Assembly: GCF_019669905.1 (NCBI RefSeq)
Contig: NZ_AP019777.1
Location: 2,666,001-2,730,000, forward strand
DNA from: Methylomonas koyamae
Lineage (GTDB): Bacteria; Pseudomonadota; Gammaproteobacteria; Methylococcales; Methylomonadaceae
Reading direction: 5' to 3'
DNA length: 64,000 bases
Positions within the stretch are counted from its first letter, which is position 1; every line of letters begins with the position of its first letter. Both the position numbers and the translations under genes were made by a program. The notes beneath the pieces were generated by a model, which was given only the letters and a program-made list of their open reading frames with translations, ran no database searches and had not been told where the DNA came from. Below, piece by piece: positions 49,916 through 57,955 of the stretch.

Positions 49916-50226
49916 GAAGTCGTACCTCGCTTGAGTTGCTGAGAGAAGTACGTCGCCGCATTTTTTAAGATCGCCAACTCCTCGGCTTGCTGAGCCAGTT
50001 GGCGTTTTAAGCGGGCATTTTCTATGGCCAGGCCGGACTCTCGTTCACTGACGCTTTGGGCGTGTTCGGACTGTTTGCGCCAGGTATAAAATTGGGATTC
50101 ATGTAATCCCAACTGCTTGGCCGCCTTGGCAACGCCAATCTGCGTCGCCAGTTTCAGGCTTTCTTGTTTGTATTCGGCGCTATGCCTTGTGTAACTGCTT
50201 TTGCTGCCTGTCGATTTCGTGTTCAT
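49912..50226 (-). CDS. IS3 copy 2 OrfA
   Basis: This 104-residue protein is identical to OrfA of copy 1, with the helix-turn-helix and leucine zipper. The ATG at 50226 is behind AGAGAGG. Confidence 0.9.
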   Translation of the reverse strand: MNTKSTGSKSSYTRHSAEYKQESLKLATQIGVAKAAKQLGLHESQFYTWRKQSEHAQSVSERESGLAIENARLKRQLAQQAEELAILKNAATYFSQQLKRGTTS

Positions 50227-50345
50227 GCAAGTACCTCTCTTCGGTTGAGAATACTCGCTTTTCAAAATGTCCACTATTCGTGGTGGGGATCACTAAACGT
50301 GTCACTACTTTTGGTGTATGCCCCTGTATTTTGTTGCATTTCGTT

Positions 50346-50442
50346 GGACAATAAAAAACCCGCTAAGCCAGGCGGGCTTGCAGGTTTTTGGATTTCTTTG
50401 GTCTACCCTGGAAGAGTAGGTGGTACGAGGGTCGGTATCGAA
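50346..50442. repeat. Left attachment-site repeat of the tRNA-Leu element
   Basis: This 97-bp stretch repeats 56656-56752 in the same orientation with about nine differences. It includes the terminator-like GGACAATAAAAAACCCGCTAAGCC part and ends with GGTAC-GAGGGTCGG and ATCGAA, a copy of the tRNA-Leu 3' end lacking one C. The two repeats bound ~6.3 kb. Confidence 0.85.
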
Positions 50443-50492
50443 TTCTTCATAAGCATATGATTTACAAAGCCTCTATTTTCAATTTGTTCAAA

Positions 50493-50511
50493 TTGACACG
50501 AAAATTGACAC
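50493..50511 (-). other. Pair of candidate integrase arm sites (left)
   Basis: TTGACAC occurs at 50493-50499 and 50505-50511, 12 bp apart. The same motif, inverted (GTGTCAA) and also 12 bp apart, lies at the other end of the element (56558-56576), as expected for P-arm and P'-arm sites. Confidence 0.45.
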
Positions 50512-50551
50512 GATTTCAAATCATGTACCGTTTTCGCGGCCTAAAATACCA

Positions 50552-50583
50552 AAAAATAAACCGGCCACAAATTGTGGCCGGTT
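50552..50583 (-). terminator. Strong hairpin terminator downstream of the Crp/Fnr pseudogene
   Basis: AACCGGCCACAA (50559-50570) and TTGTGGCCGGTT (50572-50583) form a 12-bp palindrome. On the minus strand it is followed by TTATTTTTT. About 250 bp without features lie between it and the pseudogene end. Confidence 0.75.
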
Positions 50584-50835
50584 GAAGTTTTCCCTATCCA
50601 AACTGCCAAAGAACTTGAAGGCCAGCCAAAGCCACCTGGCAAACTGCAGGCAACTTAGCAAAGCCTTGCGATAAAAAGTGCCCTTGCCTTAAGAGAGCTC
50701 CTCATGCCGTGTGCTGTCAGCATAAGGTTTATCTGTGCAGCCACAGAAAGGCGGGGGGCCGCCACACGTTGATTTACTTCGGTCTCCGGTACGTGCGGCG
50801 GGGTGGTGTTGGCCTAATCCATTCCCTTAATTTAA

Positions 50836-51533
50836 CTAGCTCCGAGTTTCGAACAATAGAAGCGTGCCTTGTTTAGCTTTTGCTAATTTCCCTTCACCCA
50901 TTAAGGCCGCTATTACCCGTCTGCTCGATTCCTCGCTTGCTCAGATTAATTGAGACAATTCACGAGTATTGATCGTCAATAAAGTCCCGGCCTTGTGGGG
51001 TTGCCCAATCGATCCTTTGAGGAGGTTCAAGATAGACGTCAACTGTCGTCGGGGTGTGTTCAAAATGGCAACCTCACTAAGGTACCTACTTTCTTGAATT
51101 GAGTTGAGTTGTGGCTAACCATTTGGGCAATAACTCGGTGCAGTTCGATTTGCCTATCGGGTGGCGCGCCGTCGATCAACCGCCGCAGAGCGGCTTTGTT
51201 GATAACCCCGACTTTGGCCGGCGCTGCCAAGGTAACCCTTGTTGCTGGCTGATTGCATTCGGTGAGCAGGTATTCGAGCCCAATAACACTCCCTGGCAAC
51301 TTAGGTACTACCAGTTGCCTATCTTCGTCATAGGCTTGACCTTGCAGCGCCAACCCCTCGAGCAGGTAAAACAGGTCGGGGGATTTGGCTAGATCATGTG
51401 TTAACTCACAGTTCACCTGTTCGGTGACTTTCAACGCGGGTTTGACTAACGTCAAAAATCTTTCAGGCAGCAAAGGGCCTCCTAAATCGTGTAATTTAAG
51501 TGGCTTCGAGTGTGCTGCCTCGAAGATAAACAA
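50836..51533 (-). pseudogene. Crp/Fnr-family regulator, broken by frameshift and stop
   Basis: The 157-residue frame at 51060-51533 is a cyclic-nucleotide-binding-like sensor domain (LFYLLEGLALQGQAYDEDRQ, then LPGSVIGLEYLL). In another frame downstream, LNLLKGSIGQPHKAGTLLTI and NTRELSQLI, a TGA, then ASEESSRRVIAALMGEG and KLAKAKQGTLLLFE spell the Crp winged helix. One frameshift near 51050 and one in-frame TGA near 50943 separate sensor and DNA-binding parts. It is therefore probably non-functional. Confidence 0.75.
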
Positions 51534-51806
51534 ATTCTAATATTTGGCACAAGCAGTCGACTACATGGGTTGTCTCCGAACCCCAGCCCGCTTTGTGTTG
51601 GTGAACAGCTTACCGGCTTTTTCGACCCCGTAAAGTGCCGTCGTAGGGTCCGACCCGGTCAGCCCCGGCCATACTTCTCGTGACAGGGCGTCCAGCGTGG
51701 GAGGTAGTTCCCAAACGCAAAAATTTCCAATTTCAGAACCGCAACGATTCTCGACCCGCAGTGGCCGGCAAAGCCAACGAACTTGCCGACCCCTTACGCC
51801 GAGTAC

Positions 51807-52127
51807 TTAATCCTCTTTTACCGATTCGCAAAACGCAACCGCCTGCATCCAACGCCGGAACCCGACGCATGTGAATCTACTAGCAAACTTGCTGTACAGG
51901 CTCATCAGTTGCCTTCGGTAAGTGTGCCAATATTCCGCTCCCCGCCTGGTTTGGTGGTCGGGCAAGGATTCCAATTTTTCGTTGGCCGCACCATAAATCC
52001 CGAAAATGTCTTCCAACGTGTCCAGGCATTGAGCCGAATTAATCAGAAGCACGTTGTCGGGTGCGTTTGAAAATCGGCTAATTTCGTCGATCAGGTCATT
52101 TATGAAGTCATCTGCTGGGTTCGTCAT
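51807..52127 (-). CDS. Hypothetical element protein
   Basis: This 106-residue protein is mostly helical (DDFINDLIDEISRFSNAPDN, QLMSLYSKFASRF) and has no known domain. The ATG at 52127 lies inside the end of the upstream gene (20-bp overlap), so they are probably co-translated. Between its stop and the Crp/Fnr pseudogene (51534-51806) I see no gene. Confidence 0.5.
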   Translation of the reverse strand: MTNPADDFINDLIDEISRFSNAPDNVLLINSAQCLDTLEDIFGIYGAANEKLESLPDHQTRRGAEYWHTYRRQLMSLYSKFASRFTCVGFRRWMQAVAFCESVKED

Positions 52128-52575
52128 AGTTAAGCCCCTCCATGGGCTCGATTGAAAAATTGCCGGCATCCGAGCCAGCTATGGTTTGGTCTTGGCGACA
52201 TTCCGCCGCTTTTATCTCGATAATCTGGCCGCCGTCTTCCTCGGCTTTCTTCATTTTGACCGGTCGCGGCGTCAACCACCTCAGCACGAAGTGTGCTGCT
52301 TGCACCCTGCTTTCCATCAAAGGGCTATGCAGCTGTGTTTCCAGTACGGATACCGCCTTCCGCACAAGTTCGGGCAAAGCCTCCGCTAACGCTGCTTCGG
52401 ACTCGGCTCGTAACCTTTCAAGTTCCTCCCGCCCTGCCGCGGACCTCTGTAGCCGCGAAATGGTCGCTGGACAGTACCCAACTTCCCGGGCGGCCTGTGC
52501 GGGAGGCAGTCCCTCCGCCAACTTTTGAAGGACTCGCCGTTGTCTTGGCGATAATTCTTTGATTTTTAATGACAT
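52108..52575 (-). CDS. Terminase-small-subunit-like DNA-binding protein
   Basis: This 155-residue protein has an N-terminal helix-turn-helix (SPRQRRVLQKLAEGLPPAQAAREVGYCPATISRL) and a long charged helix (REELERLRAESEAALAEALPELVRKAVSVLETQL), the layout of phage terminase small subunits. The ATG at 52575 is preferred because the recognisable domain starts there. In a satellite it could redirect helper-phage packaging, but no large terminase is present, so this is speculative. Confidence 0.55.
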   Translation of the reverse strand: MSLKIKELSPRQRRVLQKLAEGLPPAQAAREVGYCPATISRLQRSAAGREELERLRAESEAALAEALPELVRKAVSVLETQLHSPLMESRVQAAHFVLRWLTPRPVKMKKAEEDGGQIIEIKAAECRQDQTIAGSDAGNFSIEPMEGLNYDEPSR

Positions 52576-52714
52576 ACAACAATTTCCTTTTGCTGTTTCG
52601 AGAAAAAAGTGGAGGATGTGGAGCAATGGAGGCGAAATCACCTCTATAGGCTTACAAAATCCCTCGTAAAACTCAGTAATCACGTATCCTCCACTCCTCC
52701 ACATCTTCCACCGC

Positions 52715-54927
52715 TTACCTAGGCCTTCGGAGGTAATTTCCGTCAGATCGTCTAAGAACCTCAAAACCTTTCTCACTGAGTTTTTGCGTAAAACGTATCT
52801 GGGAGAAAGCCTTGTGCCCCTGGTCCGCCGCCCATAGGCTGTATTGCTTGTACATAACCGAAGATTTGACGGGATCGAATGGCGGCGGATAGTCATTTAG
52901 AAATCGGCCAATCGTGTCCGACTCCTGGCGGTATTCCGCCGTTGCTTGGGCCACGCATTCCGGTATCACCAAGCCGTTAGTTCGCCAATCCTGATACCCC
53001 GCAACCATCCAGTTCAGAATTCCCGGCGCCTCAGCTTTCAATTTTTCGAACAACCTTCGATCAGGGTTGGCGACTTCGGCCCGGCAAGGTATCAGCAACA
53101 ATCGCCTCCATATTCCATTATCCGTTCCCGAGACCCTTGGTTTACTGTTGGTTGCCAAGTTCAGCTTGAACTTCGGACGATATGTCACAAATTCCTCAAA
53201 CAATTTACGGCAAACAACCTCGTCACCCCCGGTAAGCGATTTTACACGCCCCTCGGCTAGCGCTTGACCCTCGTCTGACTCAATCGCAGAGACGAAACGG
53301 CCCCCTTGTAGCATGGCCACATCATTGGTTTGGTCAGAGCGGCGCTGCAGCAAAGTATCCGCAGGTGTGGTTGTGGCGAAGTCGCCTAGCGCGAACTTGG
53401 TGATTTCGATCAAAATTGATTTGCCGTTTTGACCGTGACCAAAAAACACCGCCATCCGTTGCTCCGTCGTCCGGCCCGAGCAACAATACCCCAACCATTG
53501 CTGGACAAAGCGCTCCAATTCCTTATCCCCGCAGCAAAACTCTGTCAAAAATTTCTGAAATGTTGGGCATTCGGCTTCGGGGTCAAAAGCTACTGAACTT
53601 TTTCTCGTCCAAAAGCTGTTCCTGTCATGTGTCATCAGTCGTCCAGTTCTTAAGTTGAGCTGGCCATTTGCCACACACAAAAGTTCATCGTCGCTGTCGG
53701 TGGCGTTCGGGTCGAACTCCCTTAACTGGTATATGGCAAGTGTGGTAATGTCGTCCAGAGCTCTCCGGGTTTCAAGTTTTTTGGCGAGTTTGTAAAGCTT
53801 GTCGCGGCGCTGGGCATCTCGTTCATCTGTTATTTCCGATAATATCTGCCTCCCAACCTCCCGAACCGCATTGAGTAAAGCCGCCTTGTGGTGGTCGATT
53901 TTCCAAATGCCTGCCCCGGCATCGTAGGCCCATACAATTGGCCGCCGCGCCTGGCGCTGCACTCGGAAATTGTCTCCGCCGACTCCTTCGACAAATCGCC
54001 GAGCCGCTTCGGCTTCGCTGGTCCCGTGGCGAGTTTCGGCCTCCCGTCGCTGATAAGTCGCCGTCAGGCTTTCCAGTGCTTTATGTATGGTCGAATCTCG
54101 GTAGTCCGCCCTCTCGGCCCATTTGAGCCGGAACAACGCTGATTCCCTGAAAATCCGGTCGATTTGCTCTTCATCCTGGGTATAGAATCCTAACATGGAG
54201 CATAAGCGCAAATCGTCCGAGCTGTGGTCACCCGTGGTGCCGTTGTCAAACAATTGCAAAAACTCCCCACCCTTCCGAGAATTTCTCGCAAGCTGAATCA
54301 CCTCTTCGTCGGACAACTCCGGCGAACTCTGCACAACCTCCGCCGAGCGCCTTGCAACTTCCGGCCTCTGCAGAAATTCGGCAAAGAACCAACTTAAAGC
54401 CTCCGTACAATCCGGGACTGTGTCCACGACTTGAATGGCGTTTCCCGTGATACTTAAGAAATGCAGACCTTTGCTACCTCTCCCATAGGCCTCAAATGTG
54501 TGGAATTCGCCGTGGCCTTTCCCGAAATGGGGCATGGTTCCCTTGCAAATTATCCGAAGCCCCAAGCCGCTTGGGGAGCGCTCTAAATAAGCTCCAGCGT
54601 CTTGGAAGCGTCGAACAATTTCACCGGCTTTGCCTGGAATATCGCCGGTATCTGGGTTGATACACCGGTCCAGGTCGATACCTAAGAATTCATCGTAGCC
54701 GAACGCATAGTTTAGGCCCTCGAACTGGCCCGAATTGACGCCAGCCAAAGCTTCGCCGAAGGTTACAAATGTCTCGGGGTCGTTGATTGCGGCATGCCGG
54801 CCCGTTCTCGGATCGTAGGGGGCACTTTGTGCGGCTTGCCGCCGGCAGGGCTTGCCTTTGCCTTCCAGCAAACCCAGCGCCGTTGCTCCCGCAATTGCTG
54901 CGGGATATTTTCTGCTACAATTTTCAT
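52715..54927 (-). pseudogene. Primase-helicase (D5/PrimPol type) with an N-terminal frameshift
   Basis: The natural start is the ATG at 54927 behind AAGGGAAT: MKIVAENIPQQLREQRRWVCW runs to GGKPHKVP. There a run of five C (minus strand, 54818-54822) shifts the frame; the rest reads YDPRTGRHAAIND onward in the other frame for ~700 residues. That part has the primase motif LGIDLDRCINP and YLERSPSGLGLRI, a D5_N domain, and an SF3-type helicase with P-loop FFGHGQNGKS. It should replicate the element. The shift may be real decay, a phase-variable tract or a sequencing error. Confidence 0.85.
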
Positions 54928-54980
54928 TGAAATTCCCTTTCAAATCATACGTTTGTCGCCCCGGCCTTGGGGCGGTTCTC

Positions 54981-55163
54981 TTACGCTGCCTGGAGTGCTG
55001 CAAGCCAGGCTTGGACATCCTCCTCCCTCCAGGCAACGCTTCGGGCCGACAGTTTGACCGGCTTGGGAAATGTACCCGCCTTAATTCGGGCGTATAGGGT
55101 GGATTTTGGCAGCGCTGTTGTTTCCAAAACTTCTGGCAGTCTCAGCAATTTGATTTTTTCCAT
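54981..55163 (-). CDS. AlpA-family regulator of the tRNA-Leu element
   Basis: This 60-residue winged-helix regulator (LLRLPEVLETTALPKSTLYARIKAGTFPKPVKL) has the classic AlpA length. AAGGAG lies 8 nt before the ATG at 55163, which decides the start. It is placed between integrase and primase genes, the usual P4-like order, and probably controls excision or replication genes. It differs clearly in sequence from the AlpA at 40975. Confidence 0.9.
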   Translation of the reverse strand: MEKIKLLRLPEVLETTALPKSTLYARIKAGTFPKPVKLSARSVAWREEDVQAWLAALQAA

Positions 55164-55283
55164 AAAAATGATCTCCTTAATGACTTGTGGAACCTCCACA
55201 GGTCTATTGTGCCGACAATTTCATGGTGGGCCTAGTGCGGATGGAGGGTTTTTAGGTAATGCGGAAACCCTCCAACTTTAGAG

Positions 55284-56537
55284 TTAGCCTATTTTCCGAA
55301 ATGGGACTATCGTTGCCCCTGTCTTCAAACCGTCCAGGTAGTCCGCCCAGCTTTGCATCATCCGCCGTCGTTCGTCCAAATATTGCGCCCTGTTATAGGC
55401 GGCGCGGACTTGATCCCTGGGCATGTGGCACAGTTGCCGCTCAATCGCGTCCGGCGACCACCCTTGTTCGTTGAGCAAGGTCGACGCCGTAGTTCTGAAA
55501 CCGTGGGCGCTCATCACGTCCTTTTCGTAGCCTAACGACTTCAGCGAGGTGCGGACGGTGCCGTCCGACATCGGCCGGCCATCGCCTCGGCTGGACGGAA
55601 AAACGTACTGACCGGCACCGGTCAATGGTTTGATGGATTCCAGTATCTCCACTGCCTGACGCGACAGTGGAACGATGTGTTTCACCTCGGTTTTAGTGAC
55701 GAAGTAACGCCATTCTCTGGCCGCAAGATCAACGTCTTTCCATTCCATCTGCCGAATTTCGCCAGGCCGCTGGAACAAGTAAGGCGACAACCTTAGCGCG
55801 GTCTGCACAACAAATGTACCTTGATAGTTGCCAATATCCCGTAATAGTTGGCCGACTTCCTTTGGATCAGTAATTGCGGCATTGTGAGTCACTTTCTGGG
55901 CGGGAATCTGTGCCCCTACGGCTTGCGCCGGATCGTAATCGGTGAACCCATGCGCGATAGCGTAGGCAAAAGCGGCGCTAATGTCAGAACGCACCCGGTG
56001 GGCGGTTTCCAGTTGGTTTTTGATGATCAGCGGCCGTACGATCGCGAAAACGTCCGGCGACTTCACGGCAACAATCGGCATTCGGCCGATCACGGGGAAC
56101 ACGTAAAGCTCAAACCGGCGAAATTTCTTTTGCTGGGTTATATCGCGCACAGTGTGTGCTGTATCGGCCAACCATTGTCGACATACATACTCAAAACTAT
56201 CAACAACAGGTAAGCCGGCCTCGATCAACTTTTCGTTAGTTGATGCCTGTTTCTTGGCTTTTTTTACCTGTGCTTTTGTTTCGGCAGGGTCAACGCCCTT
56301 AGCAACTGATTCCCTTGCCTCTCGCGCCTTTTCTCTGGCGGTTTCAAGCGTCACCGCGGGGTAAACCCTGATAGACAATTTTTTTCGCTTACTCTCAAAC
56401 GTATAGACGAAATACCAGCGCTTATGGTTTTGAGTCGTGATTTGTAGATATAGCCCACCGCCGTCGTTAATCATGCGGTTTTTGCTTTCAGCCTTAGCTG
56501 AACGATAGACAGTATCCTTATTAAGATTTATCGCCAT
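55284..56537 (-). CDS. P4-type tyrosine recombinase of the tRNA-Leu element
   Basis: This 417-residue integrase has the DUF4102 arm-binding N-terminus (SKNRMINDGGGLYLQITTQNHKRWYFVYTFE written in part). The catalytic residues are Arg in YLFQRPGEIRQMEW, His-x-x-Arg in AHGFRTTAS and Tyr in AAYNRAQYL. The ATG at 56537 is behind GAGGGG. It lies ~190 bp from the tRNA-Leu 3' end. It resembles the integrase at 38957 in its C-terminal half, and both carry the same terminator-like sequence on the tRNA side. Confidence 0.95.
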   Translation of the reverse strand: MAINLNKDTVYRSAKAESKNRMINDGGGLYLQITTQNHKRWYFVYTFESKRKKLSIRVYPAVTLETAREKAREARESVAKGVDPAETKAQVKKAKKQASTNEKLIEAGLPVVDSFEYVCRQWLADTAHTVRDITQQKKFRRFELYVFPVIGRMPIVAVKSPDVFAIVRPLIIKNQLETAHRVRSDISAAFAYAIAHGFTDYDPAQAVGAQIPAQKVTHNAAITDPKEVGQLLRDIGNYQGTFVVQTALRLSPYLFQRPGEIRQMEWKDVDLAAREWRYFVTKTEVKHIVPLSRQAVEILESIKPLTGAGQYVFPSSRGDGRPMSDGTVRTSLKSLGYEKDVMSAHGFRTTASTLLNEQGWSPDAIERQLCHMPRDQVRAAYNRAQYLDERRRMMQSWADYLDGLKTGATIVPFRKIG

Positions 56538-56557
56538 TGCTTTACCCCTCCGTGGGT

Positions 56558-56576
56558 GTGTCAACTTGTGTGTCAA
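56558..56576 (+). other. Pair of candidate integrase arm sites (right)
   Basis: GTGTCAA occurs at 56558-56564 and 56570-56576, 12 bp apart, just upstream of the integrase gene. It mirrors the TTGACAC pair at 50493-50511. Confidence 0.45.
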
Positions 56577-56655
56577 TATTATTGGCACACTTCGAATTGC
56601 TACGATATTTGCCACGCTTTTGCGTGTATGTCCTTAGCACTCCTTGTACATTGTC

Positions 56656-56752
56656 GGACAATAAAAAACCCGCTAAGCCAGACGGCTTGCAGGTTTTTAG
56701 ATTTCTTTGGACTACCCTAAAAGAGTAGATGGTACCGAGGGTCGGAATCGAA
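56656..56752. repeat. Right attachment-site repeat, overlapping the tRNA-Leu 3' end
   Basis: This is the counterpart of 50346-50442. Its last ~23 bp are the 3' end of the functional tRNA-Leu(CAA) gene, so integration used the tRNA end and left the gene whole. Confidence 0.85.
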
Positions 56753-56816
56753 CCGACACTCCCTCGCGGGAACCGGATTTTGAATCCGGCGCGTCTACCA
56801 GTTTCACCACCCCGGC
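56730..56816 (-). tRNA. tRNA-Leu (anticodon CAA), CCA encoded
   Basis: The 87-nt class II tRNA has acceptor GCCGGGG/CCTCGGT, anticodon loop TTCAAAA, a long variable arm, T-arm GGTTCGATTCC and encoded CCA. Confidence 0.96.
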
Positions 56817-56867
56817 AAAGAAGTTGTCATTATACTGAAATTTTCAGCAATAGCAAATGATTTTTTA

Positions 56868-57722
56868 TTATGCCTCAAGCGTCACTGCGGCTCTGAGCTT
56901 CTTCATCGCATTTTGTTCCAGCTGGCGGATGCGCTCAGCGGAGACCTGGTAACGGTCGGCAAGTTCGTGCAAAGTCGCTTTTTCTTCGACCAACCAGCGG
57001 CTGGACAAGATATCCCGGCTCCTTTCGTCCAATCCGGCCATTGCATCCATCAACAACGCCTCCTTGCGGCCTTCCCAATCGCTAGCTTCGAGCATTAAAG
57101 CCGGATCCGCACCGTGTTGCTCAAGGTATGCAATCGGCGCCTGAACCTGGTCCTCGCCGTCGTCGCCGGTAGGCTCCAATCCCACGTCTCGCCCATCCAA
57201 ACGCCGCTCCATCTCATAGACGGTTTTGACGTCTACATCCAGATTTTGGGCAATCGCTTCAGCGTCTTCCCGCGTCAGATAGCTCAGTTCTTTTTTGAAT
57301 TTACGTAAATTGAAAAACAACTTACGTTGCGCTTTGGTTGTCGCCACCTTGACGATACGCCAGTTACGGATTACGAATTCGTGGATTTCGGCTTTAATCC
57401 AATGCACCGCGAACGACACCAAGCGCACGCCCATATCGGGGTCGAATCTTTTGACTGCCTTCATCAAACCGATATTCCCTTCCTGAACGATATCCGCCAT
57501 CGGCAAACCGTATCCCGAATATCCTCGCGCCACGTGCACGACAAATCTCAGGTTGGACATCACCAGCTCGCGGGCGGCTTCCAAATCGCCGCGATCGCGG
57601 TAACGCAACGCGAGATCCTGTTCCTGCTCGGCGCTGAGCTTGGGCATCTGCGCAATCAAACTTAAATATGAATCAAACGTCCCAACCGATAAATTGATAG
57701 GTAAAGCCAAGCTGTTACTCAT
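56868..57722 (-). CDS. rpoH: RNA polymerase sigma-32 factor
   Basis: This 284-residue heat-shock sigma factor has region 2 (DIVQEGNIGLMKAVKRFDP, VRLVSFAVHWIKAEIHEFV) and region 4 (TLHELADRYQVSAERIRQLEQNAMKKL). The RpoH box QRKLFFNLRKFK is present, which separates it from other sigma factors. The gene is monocistronic, and a CIRCE element lies 42 bp upstream of the start over a sigma-70-type promoter. HrcA control of rpoH is thus likely, which is unusual for gammaproteobacteria. Confidence 0.96.
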   Translation of the reverse strand: MSNSLALPINLSVGTFDSYLSLIAQMPKLSAEQEQDLALRYRDRGDLEAARELVMSNLRFVVHVARGYSGYGLPMADIVQEGNIGLMKAVKRFDPDMGVRLVSFAVHWIKAEIHEFVIRNWRIVKVATTKAQRKLFFNLRKFKKELSYLTREDAEAIAQNLDVDVKTVYEMERRLDGRDVGLEPTGDDGEDQVQAPIAYLEQHGADPALMLEASDWEGRKEALLMDAMAGLDERSRDILSSRWLVEEKATLHELADRYQVSAERIRQLEQNAMKKLRAAVTLEA

Positions 57723-57763
57723 ATCACCCTCGACTCTTCTGAAAAATTAGACATGGCTGAATT

Positions 57764-57790
57764 CTAGCACTCGTTATCTAAGAGTGCTAA
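57764..57790 (-). promoter_or_regulatory. CIRCE operator (HrcA site) upstream of rpoH
   Basis: On the minus strand TTAGCACTC, nine bases, then GAGTGCTAG: 17 of 18 arm positions match the CIRCE consensus. A promoter TTGTTA-N17-GATAAC overlaps it, so bound HrcA would block transcription. Confidence 0.9.
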
Positions 57791-57955
57791 TAATTTAACA
57801 AGTTCATTACAGATCAAACAATTAAGCTGCTTTTCCGCCTTTTATCCCGGCTTTCATCCGCCTTTACGGGTTCGCAGCAAACTCGTTAAAATGGAAGGCC
57901 GCCCGCTTTACCGGCGTTCTCGCAAAAAATCTAAAACTTCAGCCCCTAACCGAAC

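Larger units (their letters stand above)
49028..50292 (-). mobile_element. IS3-family insertion sequence, copy 2 (1265 bp, intact)
   Basis: It is inverted relative to copy 1 at 44095-45360 with the same ends (TGATCCCCACCA / TGGTGGGGATCA). The two copies enclose 3.7 kb as in a composite transposon. No target duplication is visible at the outer or inner flanks. Confidence 0.94.

Noticed and set aside
44092..50295. Target duplications for the two IS3 copies, including after a presumed inversion
   Set aside because: The 3-bp flanks match neither directly nor when the inner segment is inverted, so no claim on the insertion order is made.
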